Shown: positions 24,501 through 37,559, numbered from the stretch's first letter. The stretch: DNA of 64,000 nucleotides from Rhinopithecus roxellana (GCF_007565055.1 NC_044560.1:43543030-43607029), one strand, 5' to 3'. Made by a program: numbers and translations. The notes: generated by a model not told the origin, from the letters alone.

Positions 24501-26008
24501 ATTGCCTCATTACTTTAAAAATCAAAACAACCCTCCTGTCCATGGAAGTAAGCAAGAAAGGTTGAGAGAGAGAGAGAGGAAGGAATGGAGGGAGGAGTCC
24601 ATTTGTATCTTTCCACTACATCGTTTGTTTACCCAGGAATATGAATTATCCTCCTAAACACATAAACATATTGTCCTGGCAAAAGTAGAGTTTGAATGGA
24701 TGAAGTGTCAGTTTCTAAATCTTCTTTTAATAACTGAAGGCCCAGCTATTATTACAAAATATAATACGGTAGTATTTTACAGACTCTAAAAATGTGGAGA
24801 GTGTTTGGGCCGCCATATTAAGTGAAAAAAAGAAAATATGAATAATCTGAACTAAGTAAAGTACATTATATAGATATATAAAGATATGCATAGAAAAAGA
24901 ATCCACTCAATTTAACAGCAAGTATCTCTAAGAGACAGGATAATGAATGTTTTTACAGGCTTTCTCTGTGCTTTTCTGAATTTTCATAATTTCCTTTTGA
25001 GAGTATACATACATTTTAAATTATGTTACACTGAGTACCTACTATGTGTTAGACATGCTAGGTGCCTTTAATATATTATTTCTAATCTCGCAACAACCTT
25101 ATGAGTTAGGTATTACTATTTTCACTTTGAAAGTGAGGAAACTGAGGCTCGGAAAAGTTAAGGACCCTGTCTACCTTGCTAAGTTTAAGAGGAGCGATCC
25201 AAGGGTAGCTTTCTTTTATCTTCCCTGTCTCCTTGCCTTCTCATCTTTCCTCTATGTATTAAGGACATATGCCGTGCCCAAACTTCATCTAATAATTAAA
25301 AATACGGGAAGTGACACAAAAGGGAAAACACAGGATGCTCTGGAAACCTGTCACAGGCAGGGAGTGGGAAGGAGACCGAGAGTCAGAGGAAGCTACTACT
25401 AGAAAGAGTAGAACTGAGCCAGGCAAATAGGAGAGAAAATGTATTCCAGGCAGAAGAAACAGCACACTGGAAACCCAACATCTAGCCTTTGAGGATGTAA
25501 AATGAAGCCAGGATGACACTACCAATTCCAAGCTGTGTGTGTGCACGCATATGCATGTATGTGTGTATATATCAGATGTATAGTTTAACATTCTGACATT
25601 ATTATTAACATATTAATATTTATTTATTGAAATATTTAATGTGTATTTTAATATTAAATTCTGGATTTCCAAACCAAATCAAAAATAGTCTTCACTCTGT
25701 TTTCAGTAGGTCAGATCCCACAGGGCAGGAGGGGGAAGAGACAGCTCCCACTGTTTCTTGGCCCTATCCCCACCCCCATCCCAATTAAGGCAAGTCCCCT
25801 TCCCTGCAGCTACCTCTCTAAAGAGCCCTCTCCTTTTAACACTGGTTCCCAGATTTTCCCATTTATCTCACAGCAGCAGGAGTCACAGCTGGGTTCAATC
25901 TCCGCACTCCACCATCACCGCCCCTCCCCCAAAGTTGTAAAAATGTTATTCTAAATTTAAACACACAGCACCAAACTAAAAATGGCTTTAAAAGAGGATC
26001 AAACATAC
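24500..26008. other. Presumed intron 2 of the minus-strand gene, with a MIR
   Basis: If exon 2 is real, its downstream intron begins at 26008 and continues leftward. Contains a GA-rich patch (24562-24595), a MIR, and short plus and minus open frames without gene character. Confidence 0.4.
25025..25200 (-). mobile_element. MIR
   Basis: 'agtacctactatgtgtta', 'acaaccttatgagttaggtatta' and 'gtgaggaaactgaggctcgg' are reversed MIR. Confidence 0.85.
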
Positions 26009-26104
26009 CTTGTGCTGGGCTCTTGTTAGATTTCACAGGCACCAATTTCCCTTTTTTCTCAGCATATGTAGTCAAATGATTCTTAGGTGATGAAACAAGC
26101 ATCT
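26009..26104 (-). CDS. Candidate second coding exon of the same minus-strand gene
   Basis: Read on the minus strand, a pyrimidine-rich stretch ending CTGCAAACCTAG is followed by AGATGCTTG. The frame stays open for 31 further codons and reaches a consensus donor, CAAG then GTATGTTTGA. The exon is 96 bases long, enters in phase 1 and leaves in phase 1, so it is symmetric. The last G of exon 1 plus AG gives Glu, and the peptide continues MLVSSPKNHLTTYAEKKGK and so on: Lys/Ser-rich, polar, with no hydrophobic segment. It lies in repeat-free sequence, unlike most open frames here. Its own ATG at 26102 could start a shorter isoform if an upstream noncoding exon, for example from the 38.7-39.3 kb CpG island, splices onto it. 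No further exon was recognised between here and position 1. I do not recognise the product; a chance ORF with good splice signals remains possible. Confidence 0.58.
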
Positions 26105-26284
26105 CTAGGTTTGCAGGAGATAAAAGTGTCTGTTTTTAAACTGCCATGGGGAAGGGGATGGAGGAGGGCAGAAAGAGTAGGGAGTGAAGTGCTGATTTGC
26201 AGGATGCACCTGGGATTCTGAGAATGTCGCCCAGCTCCAATGTTAGCGCATGCTAGATTCTTCCTCACCCCTTTCCTGATCAAC

Positions 26285-26440
26285 AAGTTAGGAAAAGTCA
26301 GATGAACTAGGAGTCAGAAGGCCTGAGTACCAGTCCTGGTTATGAGACGTTCCCCCAATCCCCAGGTAATTTTTCCTTCCCAAGCTTCAATTCCCTTGTC
26401 CATAACATGAAGAGGCTGAACATGATCAGAGGTTCTCAAG
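26285..26440 (+). mobile_element. MIR
   Basis: 'ggagtcagaaggcctgagtaccagtcctgg' and 'ttcaattcccttgtcc' fit MIR. It lies just upstream (minus sense) of candidate exon 2. Confidence 0.55.
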
Positions 26441-26464
26441 CTCTCTCTTTGGCACTTTCTTGTT

Positions 26465-26640
26465 AATCTATCAGTAAAAAGCTCATTTTGTTTATTAAAG
26501 TAGAACAGACATACTGAAACGTGAACAAACCATGTGCTGAGCTCCAGGCATTTTCACACACTGGTTTAAAAACCAGCAGCCAGATTAAGTAACAGACTAT
26601 TTCGGGCATCCCAAAGCCCTCTTACTTAGTACATTTTCAA
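26465..26640 (-). mobile_element. Possible L1M-type repeat fragment
   Basis: Resembles a dispersed repeat with 'gaacaaaccatg', 'attttcacaca' and 'agattaagtaacagac' blocks. Orientation and family are uncertain. Confidence 0.35.
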
Positions 26641-27129
26641 GCACTAGAGTTGGAGTGGGGGAACATATCTGAAAAGACTGAAAAATAAGTGAGTGTGTTT
26701 GTCTGATTTTAAAAGAAAATTTGGAGAAATGTAAAAAACATTTCCAAAATTCCACCAATCACTTTGTTGCCTTTCAGAGCTATGTCACACGAATTGACCT
26801 ATTTAATTTCCCTGATCATTTCCTAGAATTGCCATAATATTGATTTGAAAAAGAAGGAGACCTGAGCACATAAGTGATCAAAAACATATGAGATGAATGA
26901 ATAAATGAACGGAGCTTGAATTTGAGAGGCTGAACATACTGGCAGTGACATGAAGCACATGAGAATGACAGCACTAAATGCAGCACGCCACCTGGGAAAG
27001 AGGCTGAAAAAAATACCTACTCAGCCACGGTAAAGGGTTTAGACTGTTACCAAGTAGCCGCCTTTTTCTAAGAGAAAGAATTACTCATAAAAAAAAACTT
27101 TTTACTTCTTTTCTGTTTCCTCCTTTTCC

Positions 27130-27620
27130 CTTTTTCCCCACTTCCTACTTAGCTCTTTAGAAATGCAATGATAACCTTTACCTTCCCTTCACCAGACACC
27201 TCCCTATAGGGCAAGCTTATCTGTGTGCTCACTTAGAAGCTCCAGAGCCAGACGTCTCTTCGACCAGGAGACTGCCTCAAGAGATAACAAATCATAACCT
27301 AAAGTATGCCCATGACGAAATTCACTCCCACTTCGAGAGCATCTCAAGACTCTGGCCACCTTACAACCTAGTTCTGCCTGCGAAGGCACCAGCTCAACCA
27401 CCTGGTAGATAAAGCACCAAAGCAAGTCACTGAGATCCCCAGTGGCTCACTCCCTCCCCTGCATGCCGTTCATATCAAGTCCCCCTTCAAAAACCCTTGC
27501 TTTTTTGCCCCAAAAGTAAAGCAATACCCTTAAAGGCAGAAGCCTGTACTTCTCCCCCACTCAACTAAGCTTTGGAATAAAAGTTACAAGATCAAGTTTT
27601 CTAAACTTTTTGAAGCTCAA
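27130..27620 (+). mobile_element. Probable LTR-type repeat with polyadenylation signal
   Basis: Contains 'catatcaagtcccccttcaa', 'cccttaaaggcagaag' and TTTGGAATAAAAGTTA at 27570-27585, a pattern I associate with ERV1-type LTR U3-R ends. Borders and family are uncertain. Confidence 0.45.
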
Positions 27621-27960
27621 TCATTCAAATTATTTTGTACATTTTAGGATCATGTTGAATTGGGAGGTAAGAGTTGACAATTAAAAATCATAAAATCACA
27701 AAAGTATTAAACATTTGAATGGAGAACCAGACTCAGAAAAGTTATAGTCTTTTAGTACACATGTTCTCTGGAACAAAGCAACATATATTTGTAAGAATTT
27801 CAGAGTACATATGAAAAAAGGTACTGACAAGCTTTTAATAAGCAAGACCGAGTAACTAAAAATGAACATATATCCTTTATTAAATTTATATGTTTAAAAT
27901 GACATTGTTACCTTGGTTTTTGGCCTGCGATTTTTATTTTTTAACATAGTCCATTTCAAA

Positions 27961-27979
27961 AACACACACACACACACAG
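27961..27979. repeat. Short (AC)n tract
   Basis: About nine AC units in unique sequence. Confidence 0.85.
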
Positions 27980-28937
27980 ACATGTTTAACTTCCAGCTTT
28001 AATAGAGTAGGTTGTAGCAGACTGGTTCTGATGTGGGAAATTAGAAAAGCCAGACAAAATTTTTAAACATCTATGTGAAGCAATAGGAAAGCTACTAATC
28101 AGCCAGGATTTGAGGAGCCAGATCTTGGACAGAGGGGAGGCTCACTGAGGTGAGCCTGACTTTCTGCAAGCCCATTTTCCCATTTAGGGTATTTGCCAAT
28201 TCTTAGCGTGCGGTAAGAAGCTGAACAGCCAGGCGAGGGGCAGCTGTTAAGGCACAGAGAAGCCTGCAGAATTTTAGACAGTTTCCAGGGCTGCAGAGAG
28301 AAAAAGTGGAGTTTAGGACTGAAAAGGCACATCCTAGAGTAACTCACAGCCTGCCAGGAGTTTTCTCCTTCAGATATTCCTGACTCAGCTGCCCAGAGCA
28401 GAGGCTGAGAAGCCAAAGAGAAAGCAAATGAAAAGCACAATGAACATTTTGCTGAGTAGAGTTTTCAGCAAGTTCACAGTATTAGGGAGACAAAAATTAG
28501 AGTTTAGGGTCTGTCAAGGGGAAAGGGTGGTGAGAAACATCTCAAGACTCTCAATCAGTTCCCCTAGGGGCCTGGGATTAGGAGAACCAGAAGTAGACTA
28601 AACCTTAAAAGTCTGCAAAACAGACTTAATTGGACTGAGTGCCTGATTGGATTGAAGTGATCTCTGTTCTACTTCTGACAAAGAATAGGACAAATACTCT
28701 CAACAGGTAGATGACATCATCCAGAGCATCTTCATACACAAAACTGGACATACAATAAAAAACTGCCAGGCATACGAAGAAAGACAACCAAGAAGAAAAA
28801 AAGAAGGGATAAAAAGACTCACAAGTGGCCCACACATTGAAGTTACTGAGCAAAGATTTTGAAGATGACTGTGATGTATGTATTTGAGAAAACAGATGAC
28901 AAGGTGAATAATCTATTTTGGAAAAGAATCTAATAGA

Positions 28938-29226
28938 GGCTGGGCGTGGTGGCTCACGCCTATAATCCCAGCACTTTGGTAGGCCAAGGTGAGCGGATCA
29001 CTTCAGGTCAGGAGTTCAAGACCAGCCTGGCCAACATGGCGAAACCCTGTCTCTACTAAAAACACAAAAATTAGCCAGGCATGGTGGTACATGCCTGTAA
29101 TCCCAGCTACTCAGAAGGCTGAGGATTGCTTGAACCCAGGAAGTGAAAGTTGCAGTGAGCCGGGATCGCATTCCAGCCTGGGCAACAGAGGGAGACTCTG
29201 TCTCAAAAAAAAAAAAAAAAAAAAAA
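28938..29226 (+). mobile_element. Alu inside L1M
   Basis: GGCTGGGCGTGGTGGCTCAC start, short right-arm deletion. TCTAATAG at both flanks. Confidence 0.95.
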
Positions 29227-29604
29227 TTCTAATAGTAACTCTAGAACTGAAAAATATAAAACAAAATTAAGAAATTAATGATTCTGTAACAACAAGTTAG
29301 ACACAGCAGAGAGAGCCAGTAAGCTCTAAGATTGGCCAACAAAAAAATAACAAAACTTTCTGAAAAAGAAAAGGGCTAAGTATACAGAAAATGAAGGAAT
29401 ATATGGGACAGGGTAAAAAGTTCTAACATAAAGGTACCTGGAGTCCCAGAAAGAGAGGAACAAAACACTGTTTGGAGAGATAATTGCAGAGAATTATGAT
29501 AATTACAAAAAACCTCAAGCCGCACAGATTCAAGGACTGAAAACCCCAAGCAGGATAAACACAAGGAAAACCACACCTGGGACAAGTGTTGAAAACCAAA
29601 TCAA

Positions 29605-29919
29605 GGCCGGGCGCGGTGGCTCAAGCCTGTAATCCCAGCACTTTGGGAGGCCGAGACGGGCGGATCACGAGGTCAAGCGATCGAGACCATCCTGGCTAAC
29701 ACGGTGAAACCCCGTCTCTACTAAAAAAAAAATACAAAAAACTAGCCGGGCGAGATGGCGGGCGCCTGTAGTCCCAGCTACTCGGGAGGCTGAGGCAGGA
29801 GAATGGCGTAAACCCGGGAGGCGGAGCTTGCAGTGAGCTGAGATCCGGCCACTGCACTCCAGCCTGGGCGAGAGAGCGAGACTCCGTCTCAAAAAAAAAA
29901 AAAAAAGAAAAAAAAAAAA
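29605..29919 (+). mobile_element. AluY, Old World monkey type, inside L1M
   Basis: Low divergence, monkey-type diagnostic blocks. GAAAACCAAATCAA target duplication. Tail contains G interruptions. Confidence 0.95.
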
Positions 29920-30507
29920 GAAAACCAAATCAATTGAGGAAAGTCTTAACAGCAGCCAAAGAAAAAAGATGCAACACCAAATAACAACAGAAGACTGACT
30001 GACAGCTTACTTATCCAAGAAAGGATGAAAACCAGAAGACAACGGGATAACATGTTTTAAAGTGCTGGGGGAACATCTGCTTCCCCAGAATTCTATACAC
30101 CTAGTAAAATTAACTTTCAAAAGTAAAGACAAAATCAACTCATTTCCAGATCATAAAAACTGAGAATATTTGTTTCTAGCATATATGCACTATAAGAAAT
30201 CCTACAAGGAGTTTTTTTCATGCAAAAGGAAAAGATCCCAGAGGGAATACACAAAAAATCAGAAAGAAATGAAAAGCAATGAATAGGGTAAACATGTGGG
30301 TAAATTTAAATGAATATTCCATAAAACAATCATTTTAGTGTCCTATGGGGCTTTAATAAATGTATAATTAAAACAAAATACAATAATAACACAAAAGGCA
30401 GAAAGTGAGGTGAGGGAGGCGATAGGGTAAATGGAGTTAAAGTCTTCTAAGAGCATAACATTGTCTGAAACATGATTAAGTATAAGTAGCACTGGAGTAA
30501 TCACTTG

Positions 30508-30543
30508 CACACGTGCGCAGGCACACACACACACATACACACA
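30508..30543. repeat. AC/GT-rich tract
   Basis: Imperfect CACACG...CACACACACACATACACAC run within the ancient L1. Confidence 0.8.
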
Positions 30544-30824
30544 AAAAAAGTAAAATGAAAACAAATGTGAAACGAATATGTGAGAAAGTTAAAAATAATG
30601 CTTGATTAATCCAAAAGACAGTGGTATATAAAACAGATGGGACACGAATAAGAAACAAGGAGTAACACAGTAGCTATAGCACTTAACATATCAGTAATTA
30701 TATTAAATGGTTTCAATATTCAAACTAAAGACCATATTGTCAGACTAGATTTTTAAAAATTCACTTATGGCTGCTTATAAAAGATATAGATTACATATCT
30801 GGGCATAGAAAAAAGTAAAGTATA

Positions 30825-31128
30825 GGCTGGGCATGGTAGCTCACACCTGTAATCCCAGCACTTTGGGAGGCCAAGGTGAGCGGATTACCTGAGGTCAGCA
30901 GTTCGAGACCAGCCTGGCCAACATGGCAAAACCCCGTCTCTACTAAAAATACAAAAATTAGCTGGTTGTGGTGGCACACACCTGTAGTCCCAGCTACTTG
31001 GGAGGCTGAGGCAGGAGAATCGCTTGAACCCAGGAGGCGGAGGATGCAGTGAGCCAAGATCATACCACTGCACTCCAGCCTGGGTGACAGAGTGAGACTC
31101 CTTCTCAAAAAAATATATAATAATAAAA
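30825..31128 (+). mobile_element. Alu inside L1M
   Basis: GGCTGGGCATGGTAGCTCAC start. AAAAAGTA(AAG)TATA-like flanks. Confidence 0.95.
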
Positions 31129-31829
31129 AAAAGAAAAAGTATACAAATTGGAAAAGATCTACCATGTGCCTATTAACCCAGTTGGTATAGCTACATTAAT
31201 ATCAAAAAGGTAGATTATAAGGGAGTATTGCTCAAGATAAGGAAAGACATTTCATAATGAAGACATAACAACTATAACTGTATATGGTATGCACCTAATA
31301 ACAGAGCCACAGAATTAAGTAAAGCAAAAATTGGCAAATATAAAAGGAAAAATAGGCAAATCTAAAATTATAATGGAAGAGTTTGCCCTCTCTTGGGAAC
31401 CAACAGAATGAGAAAAAAATCAGTGAGGACATAGAAGATTCGCACCTCAAGATTAACAAACTGAAATAATTAACATATGTAGAACACAGAACCAAACTAT
31501 CTTAGTATGCACATTCTTTTAAGTACAACATATAAATATAAAAATTGATCATACGAAGGGTCACAAAGCAAGTCTAAAACATTTCCAAGTCATCCAAAAT
31601 ATATTCTCTGACTACAGTCAGAGCAAGCTAGAAATCAATGGCAAAAAGAGAACTAGAAACTCCCCAACTGTTTAAAAATTAACAAGCATGTTGTTACATT
31701 ACCTTACGGGTCAAAAAAATCAAAAAGAAAAGTATAAAATATTTTAAACTAAATAATGCATATGACATAACAATACTTGCAGGTGGACACAAAAGCTATG
31801 CTTAAAGGCTGTTAAACATATAGCTTAAA

Positions 31830-32123
31830 GGGTTTTTCATTGAGACAGAGTCTTGCTGTGTCACCCAGGCTGGAGTACAGTGGCATGATCTCAGCTCACT
31901 GCAACCTCCGCCTCCCAGGTTCAAGTAATTCTCCTGTCTCAGCCTCCCAAGTAGCTGGGATTACAGGCACACGCCACCATGCCCAACTAATTCTTGTAAT
32001 TTTTCAGTACAGACAGGGTTTCACCACACTGGCCAAGCTGGTCTCGAACTCCTGACCTTGTGATCCGCCTGCTTTGGACTCTCAAAGTGCTGGGATTACA
32101 GGCATGAGCCACCATGCCTGGCC
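31830..32123 (-). mobile_element. Alu, minus strand, inside L1M
   Basis: Short T-run then GAGACAGAGTCTTGCTGTGT, ending CATGCCTGGCC. AGCTTAAAGG on both sides. Confidence 0.95.
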
Positions 32124-32605
32124 AGCTTAAAGGATATTAACGTGTAGCCTTAAATGAAAACAGTTTTAAAAAGAAAAGCTGAAAATCAAAGATACAAACT
32201 TCCATCTCAAAAAACTAAAAAAGAAGTCAAAAGTTATAGCCAAAGAGTGTAAGAGGAAATAATAAAGACAAAAGCAGGAACTCATGAGATGAAAAATAAA
32301 TGTATAATACAAAAAATTAACCAAGTAAAAGATTACAGAGACTACTCAAATTTATAAGACCTTGACAATATTGCATCAAAATAAGTGAGAATTATCAGGA
32401 CAATAAATAGAAATGCCCCTATCAGAAATAAAAAACAGAGACAAGAGCACACCACCTAAAAACTTTTTAAAGATCATAAAAGAATATAAAGAAAACCTTA
32501 TGTGAAAATTCAGATGAAATGGACAAATTCCTAAAAAAACACAATTTATTAAAACACACACAAAAATAGGAAATCTGAACAGCATACACTATTAAAACAA
32601 CTGAA

Positions 32606-32737
32606 GCCAGGCAGAGTGGCTCATGCCTGTAAGCCCAACACTTTGGGAGGCCAAGGCGGACAGGAGTTCAAGATCAGCCTGGGCAACATAGTGAGACCTC
32701 ATCTTTACAAAAGTAAAAAAAACAAACAAACAAACAT
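32606..32737 (+). mobile_element. Left-arm Alu monomer (FLAM-like)
   Basis: Only the left arm (GCCAGGCAGAGTGGCTCATG to 'catctttacaaaag') followed by an AAAC-rich tail. Confidence 0.8.
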
Positions 32738-33528
32738 ATTTTAAAACCTTCCAAGAACAAAATTTCCAGGCCCAAATGGCTTCACCAGTGAATTTTTCCA
32801 GACATTTAAAGAATAACTCTGATCTCACAAAAATCTTCCAGGGAATAGAGAAATAAGAAATACTTCCTAATTCATTTTACAAGGCCAACATATCTTTGAT
32901 GCCAAAACGTGGCAAGGGCACCACAACAAAAGGAAATCACAGGTTAATCTCTCTCATGGACAAAGATAATCCTCAACAAAATATTAGCAAGTCAAATCCA
33001 GCAATATATAAAAAGGTATCACAACCAAGTTGTTTGTTCCAAAAATGCAAAGTTGGTTTAACATTCAAGAATCACTGAAATTCACCATACTGACAGAATA
33101 AAATAATCATATGATCCACATAATACAGAAAAATATTTGTTAAAACTCAGAACTGATTCAAGATAAAAACTTGGCACAGTAGGAATAGAAGGTAACTTCC
33201 TTAATCTAATTTTTTAAGTGTCCATATAAATCCCACATCAAATGTTGTACTTAATGGTGAAAATGTGATAGCTTTTCCCCTAAGATCAATAACAAGATAA
33301 GAATACTCACCATCACTGCTTCTATTCAACATTATAAGAGAGATCCTAGCTAGTACAATGAGACAAAGGGGAAAAAGTATAAGGATTGGAAAGAAGAAAT
33401 AAAACTGTCATTACAGAAAAATAAACAGTATACACAGTAAGCCCCCTAAAATCTAAAAACTATTGAAATTAATAAGTGAATTTAGCAAGGTCACTGAAAT
33501 AAGGTCAATATATAAAATCAACGATATT

Positions 33529-33837
33529 TCTTTTTTTTTTTTTTTTTTTTTTTGAGATGGAGTCTTGCTGTTGCCCAGGCTGGAGTATGCAGTGGTGTGA
33601 TCTTGGCTCACTGCAATCTCCACCTCCTGGTTCAAGCCATCCTCCCACCCAGCCTCCTAAGTAGCTAGGAATACAGCCACACACCACCACACCCAGCTAA
33701 GTTTTTTTGTACTTTTAGTAGAGACAGGGTTTCACCATGTTGCCCAGGCTGGTCTCCAACTCCTGACCTCAAGTGTTCCGCCTGCCTCCACCTCCGAAAG
33801 TTCTAGGAATTACAGGCATGAGCCACCACACCTGGCC
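33529..33837 (-). mobile_element. Alu, minus strand, inside L1M
   Basis: T23 tract then GAGATGGAGTCTTGCTG, ending CACACCTGGCC. (A/T)AATCAAC...TATTTC at both flanks. Confidence 0.95.
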
Positions 33838-34301
33838 TAATCAACTCTATTTCTACATCCCAGGAATAAACAATTAGAAAATGAAATTCTAAAGTGCCAC
33901 AGAGAGTCAAATACCATATGATCTCACTTGTATGTGGAATCTAAAAAAGCTAAACTTAACAGAATTAGAGAATCAAAAGGTGGTTACCAGATGCTGGGAG
34001 GTGGGGGCATGGGCAGAGAAAGGGGCAATGCTGATCAGTAGGCAGACAGAAGAATAAGTTTTGGTGTCCTATTGCACAGCACTGTGACTAGAGTTAATAA
34101 TAATGTGTTGTATATTTCAAAATTACTAAAAGAGGATTTTAAATGTTCTTATCACAAAGAAATGATAAATATTTGAGGTGATAAATATGCTAATCAGCCT
34201 GATTTGATCATTCCAAAATATAGATCTCTGTATCAAACCATCACATTGTACCCCATAAATATATAGTTACTGTCAAGTCAAAAATAAAAATGAAAAAATA
34301 A

Positions 34302-34602
34302 TTTTTTTTTTTTTTTTTTTTTGAGACGGAGTCTTGCTCTGTCGCCCAGGCTGGAGTGCGGTGGCCTGATCTCAGCTCACTGCAAGCTCCGCTTCCCGGG
34401 TTTACGCCATTCTCCTGCCTCAGCCTCCGGAGTAGCTGCGACTACAGGCGCCCGCCACCTCGCCCGGCTAGTTTTTTGTATTTTTAGTAGAGACGGGGTT
34501 TCACCGTGTTAGCCAGGATAGTCTCGATCTCCTGACCTCGTGATCCGCCCGTCTCGGCCTCCCAAAGTGCTGGGATTACAGGCTTGAGCCACCGCGCCCG
34601 GC
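34302..34602 (-). mobile_element. AluY, Old World monkey type, minus strand
   Basis: GAGACGGAGTCTTGCTCTGT start and GGCTTGAGCCACCGCGCCC end. AATAATTTTTTT at the flanks; inserted at the L1M 3' end. Confidence 0.95.
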
Positions 34603-34737
34603 CCAATAATAATTTTTTTAAGTTGATAAAAAAAAAAAAAAACAAGGTCAAAACTTGAGACCGGTGGTGCCCTCAACAGTTATGCTAGGAAGATTGTCCT
34701 GCTGAGAGAATATAAATAAAACGTTTTTAAAAAATTT

Positions 34738-35050
34738 GCCAGGTGAGGTGGCTCACACCTGTAATCCCAGCACTTCGGGATGCCAAAGGTGGCAGATCAC
34801 TTGAGGTCAGGAGTTGGTGACCAGCCTGGCCAACATGGTGAAACCCTGTTTCTACTAAAAATACAAACATTAGCTGGGTGTGGTGGTGTGCACCTGTAAT
34901 CCCAGCTACTAGGGAGGCTGAGGCAGGAGAATTGCTTAAACCTGGAAGGTGGACGTTGCAGTGAGCCAAGATCACCACTGCACTCCTGCCTGAGTGACAG
35001 AGCAAGACTCCGTCTCAATAATAATAATAATAAAATAAAAAATAAAAATG
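34738..35050 (+). mobile_element. Alu with AAT/AAAT-repeat tail
   Basis: GCCAGGTGAGGTGGCTCACA start; tail is an AATAAT microsatellite at 35016-35050. Confidence 0.95.
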
Positions 35051-36344
35051 TTAGTGGAAGTAACAATAGCATAAAAATAATCAATGACCAGTGACATCAC
35101 TTTTAGAAGATTTATAACCCTTTTAGCCCAGTATATCTGCCCTTTAAAGAGGGTAGTTTACGCTCAGCTCAATCTCATTGTTGCAGACTGCTCTAATCTT
35201 TATTAAAGAAGCCATAAATACCTTATTGAACCTATAGTCTCCAAAAGTTTTAATGTTGGTTCAAATTATTTTAAAATGTTCAGGGGTAAAAATCAAATCA
35301 TTTTGTAAACTCTGAGTAACACAAATACATATAAATATAAAAATATTTTGTATTTTCTTGTTTAGTATCTCAAAATGAAATTTAAAGGTGAAATAACCAA
35401 CCTAACACAAAATTAAACTATACATATGTATATATACATCTATGTTTCAACAGTAATGTAAAAGACAAGCGAAATAAGTTATTTACAATAAAGCAACATG
35501 TATTTCAATATGCAAATGCTCAGACAAGACTATATTGGAAAACATAATTAAGTAGGTAGCTACTTGCATCTGTATATAGATTTTATGATTCAGGTGTGTT
35601 ATATTGGTGTCTAAAACACAAGTGGCATTGCTGTGGGTAAGTGATTTCCTGAACAAAATTCAGTATAATCTTCCTTAGATTTACACAGCATTTTTAATCC
35701 TGGAAGTTTCAGTGTATAGTGAAACCAATTTATGATCTAAGCCCAAAAAAGTATAGAAGGTTTTCACCCACATCTTCGGCAAAACGTTTGAAAGTTGCAC
35801 AGGACATGAGCTAATTCATCATTGAATGGAACAATCCAGAACACTGGAAGGCACTATCATTTCTAGTTTCTGCCAATGAATGCTACTAGTGCCCCTCAAT
35901 CATATGACCATCAAATAACACACCTGCAGATTTCCAGTGTGTTCCCCAAAAAGCAATACCACACCCATTCATTACCACTGGCATAGACCAGTCTCTAATC
36001 CCACCTTAACCACATGCTACCCCTGAAGCTCTGAGAAGTCACTTGGTCATTTACAGATCACCCCAGCTAAAGTATCATTTCACCAACTCACCCAGTTACA
36101 AGCAACAGTGACAAAAATCCTTGAATTTGAGTTTTCTCTAAAAGTATCAAAGTAGTCATGATGTTTAAGAAAAATCACTTCTTAAAAATTTATTTATACA
36201 TATTTTGAATTACAGATTGGAGGATGAACACCACACTATTTTTTAATATTTAGATCCTAAAAATCTGAATCTGACTCTGCTCAAACCCAATTAGATTTTG
36301 TAATAACTTCCAGTGAAAAGCTCTCAGGAACCATTGGCATAGAC

Positions 36345-36348
<4 letters not shown>
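35051..36348. other. AT-rich unique intronic sequence
   Basis: About 1.3 kb free of young repeats, rare for this window. No coding frame; could hold conserved noncoding sequence. Confidence 0.45.
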
Positions 36349-36381
<33 letters not shown>

Positions 36382-36663
36382 ATACAGGGTCTCACTCTGT
36401 TGCCCAGGCTAGAGTGCAGTCTTGCTATCTCAGCTCACTGCAACCTCTGCCTCCCAGGTTCAAGCAAGTCTCTTGCCTCAGCCTGCTGAATAGCTGGTAT
36501 TACAGGCACCTGCCACCAGACGTGGCTCATTTTTGTATTTTTAGTAGAGACGGGGTTTCACCATGTTGGTCAGGCTGGTCTTGAACTCCTGACCTCAAGT
36601 GATCCGCCACCTCAGCCTCCCAAAGTGCTGGGATTACAGGCGTGAGCCACTGCGCGCCCAGCC
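36349..36663 (-). mobile_element. Alu, minus strand, long T tract
   Basis: About 31 T residues then GATACAGGGTCTCACTCTG. CATAGACAACTTTT/CATGACAACTTTT flanks. Confidence 0.95.
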
Positions 36664-37124
36664 ATGACAACTTTTAAATCCTACTATTAAAATGTTATGT
36701 GTAACTTTGTTTGCTAAACAAATGCTATGTTTGCCATTTTTAAATAAAATCTAGAAAAATAACAGAAAAATTGGAATGAGAACTATTTTCTTTGACCTCT
36801 TATAGACCAAAAAAAAAAATTTCACCCAAATTTTCAGTCTTCATTCTTATTTTGTACCTCCGCCTCTAAGACCTTGCTGCATAACATACTCTAAGAACTT
36901 AGTAAAAAGAAAATTTGGAGCTGAATTTGAAGAGTTAAAATATCTGTTTTCCAAATAAAAACAACCTAAAACATTAGTCAAAAGCCATCATTTATTCTAG
37001 AGTTCACATCTCCCTTTTTATATAGGTAAGTTAATTCTAAAAATGTTGAGAATTTTATTAAAAACTGTAATTTTACAGAGTACAGGGCTACTTATTTTCA
37101 AGTACTTGCCTACCATGTGAATGG

Positions 37125-37335
37125 TTTTGGAGATTTAAAAAAGACCTGGTTTTGAATCATGGCTCTGCCATTAACTAGGTATGTATCCTTGTACAAAATT
37201 CTTAATCCATTTCTTCAAAATAAAATACCACCTACCTTGCAGTGTTGTGACAATATGTAAAGCACCTCCCAGAGAGCTTTTCACATAACAGTTGTTCATT
37301 AAATAGGAGCTATAGTTGTTATTATTATAATTAGC
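37125..37335 (+). mobile_element. MIR
   Basis: 'cctggttttgaatcatggctctgccattaac' and 'ataaaataccacctacc' are MIR. Confidence 0.85.
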
Positions 37336-37559
37336 TGTCATGTTTGCCAATATCTACTTATTAACTCACTCAACTATTTTCTTTTCAGTTGCCTTATACT
37401 TAATTTCTTTTTCCTGGCTTGCAAAACATTTTGAGATATGCTGGATCAATGTTACACAATGTCTTTTGTATTAAAAACCTCATTGAATTGTCCTAAGATG
37501 AACTAAAAAGATAGAAAGGGCAGGCAGGCAGTTCTTAAGCCACAAGTCAACATTTCCTG

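Larger units (their letters stand above)
28080..34301 (+). mobile_element. Long, decayed L1M LINE with six nested Alus
   Basis: In order: possible 5'/ORF1-side sequence from about 28080 and clearly from 28620; ORF1-like sequence around 29230-30240 (e.g. TGGAGTCCCAGAAAGAGAGG); endonuclease-side ORF2 near 31180-31760; reverse-transcriptase-side ORF2 at 32740-33525; and an L1M-type 3' untranslated end at 33838-34290 (GTTAATAATAATGTG, 'taccccataaata'). Frames are broken throughout. The C-terminal part of ORF2 is missing across the Alu at 33529-33837. Alus interrupt it at 28938, 29605, 30825, 31830, 32606 and 33529. Confidence 0.8.

Noticed and set aside
27204..27425. 73-codon minus-strand frame considered as an exon
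   Set aside because: It is antisense to an LTR-like sequence with a polyadenylation signal and lacks flanking splice sites.
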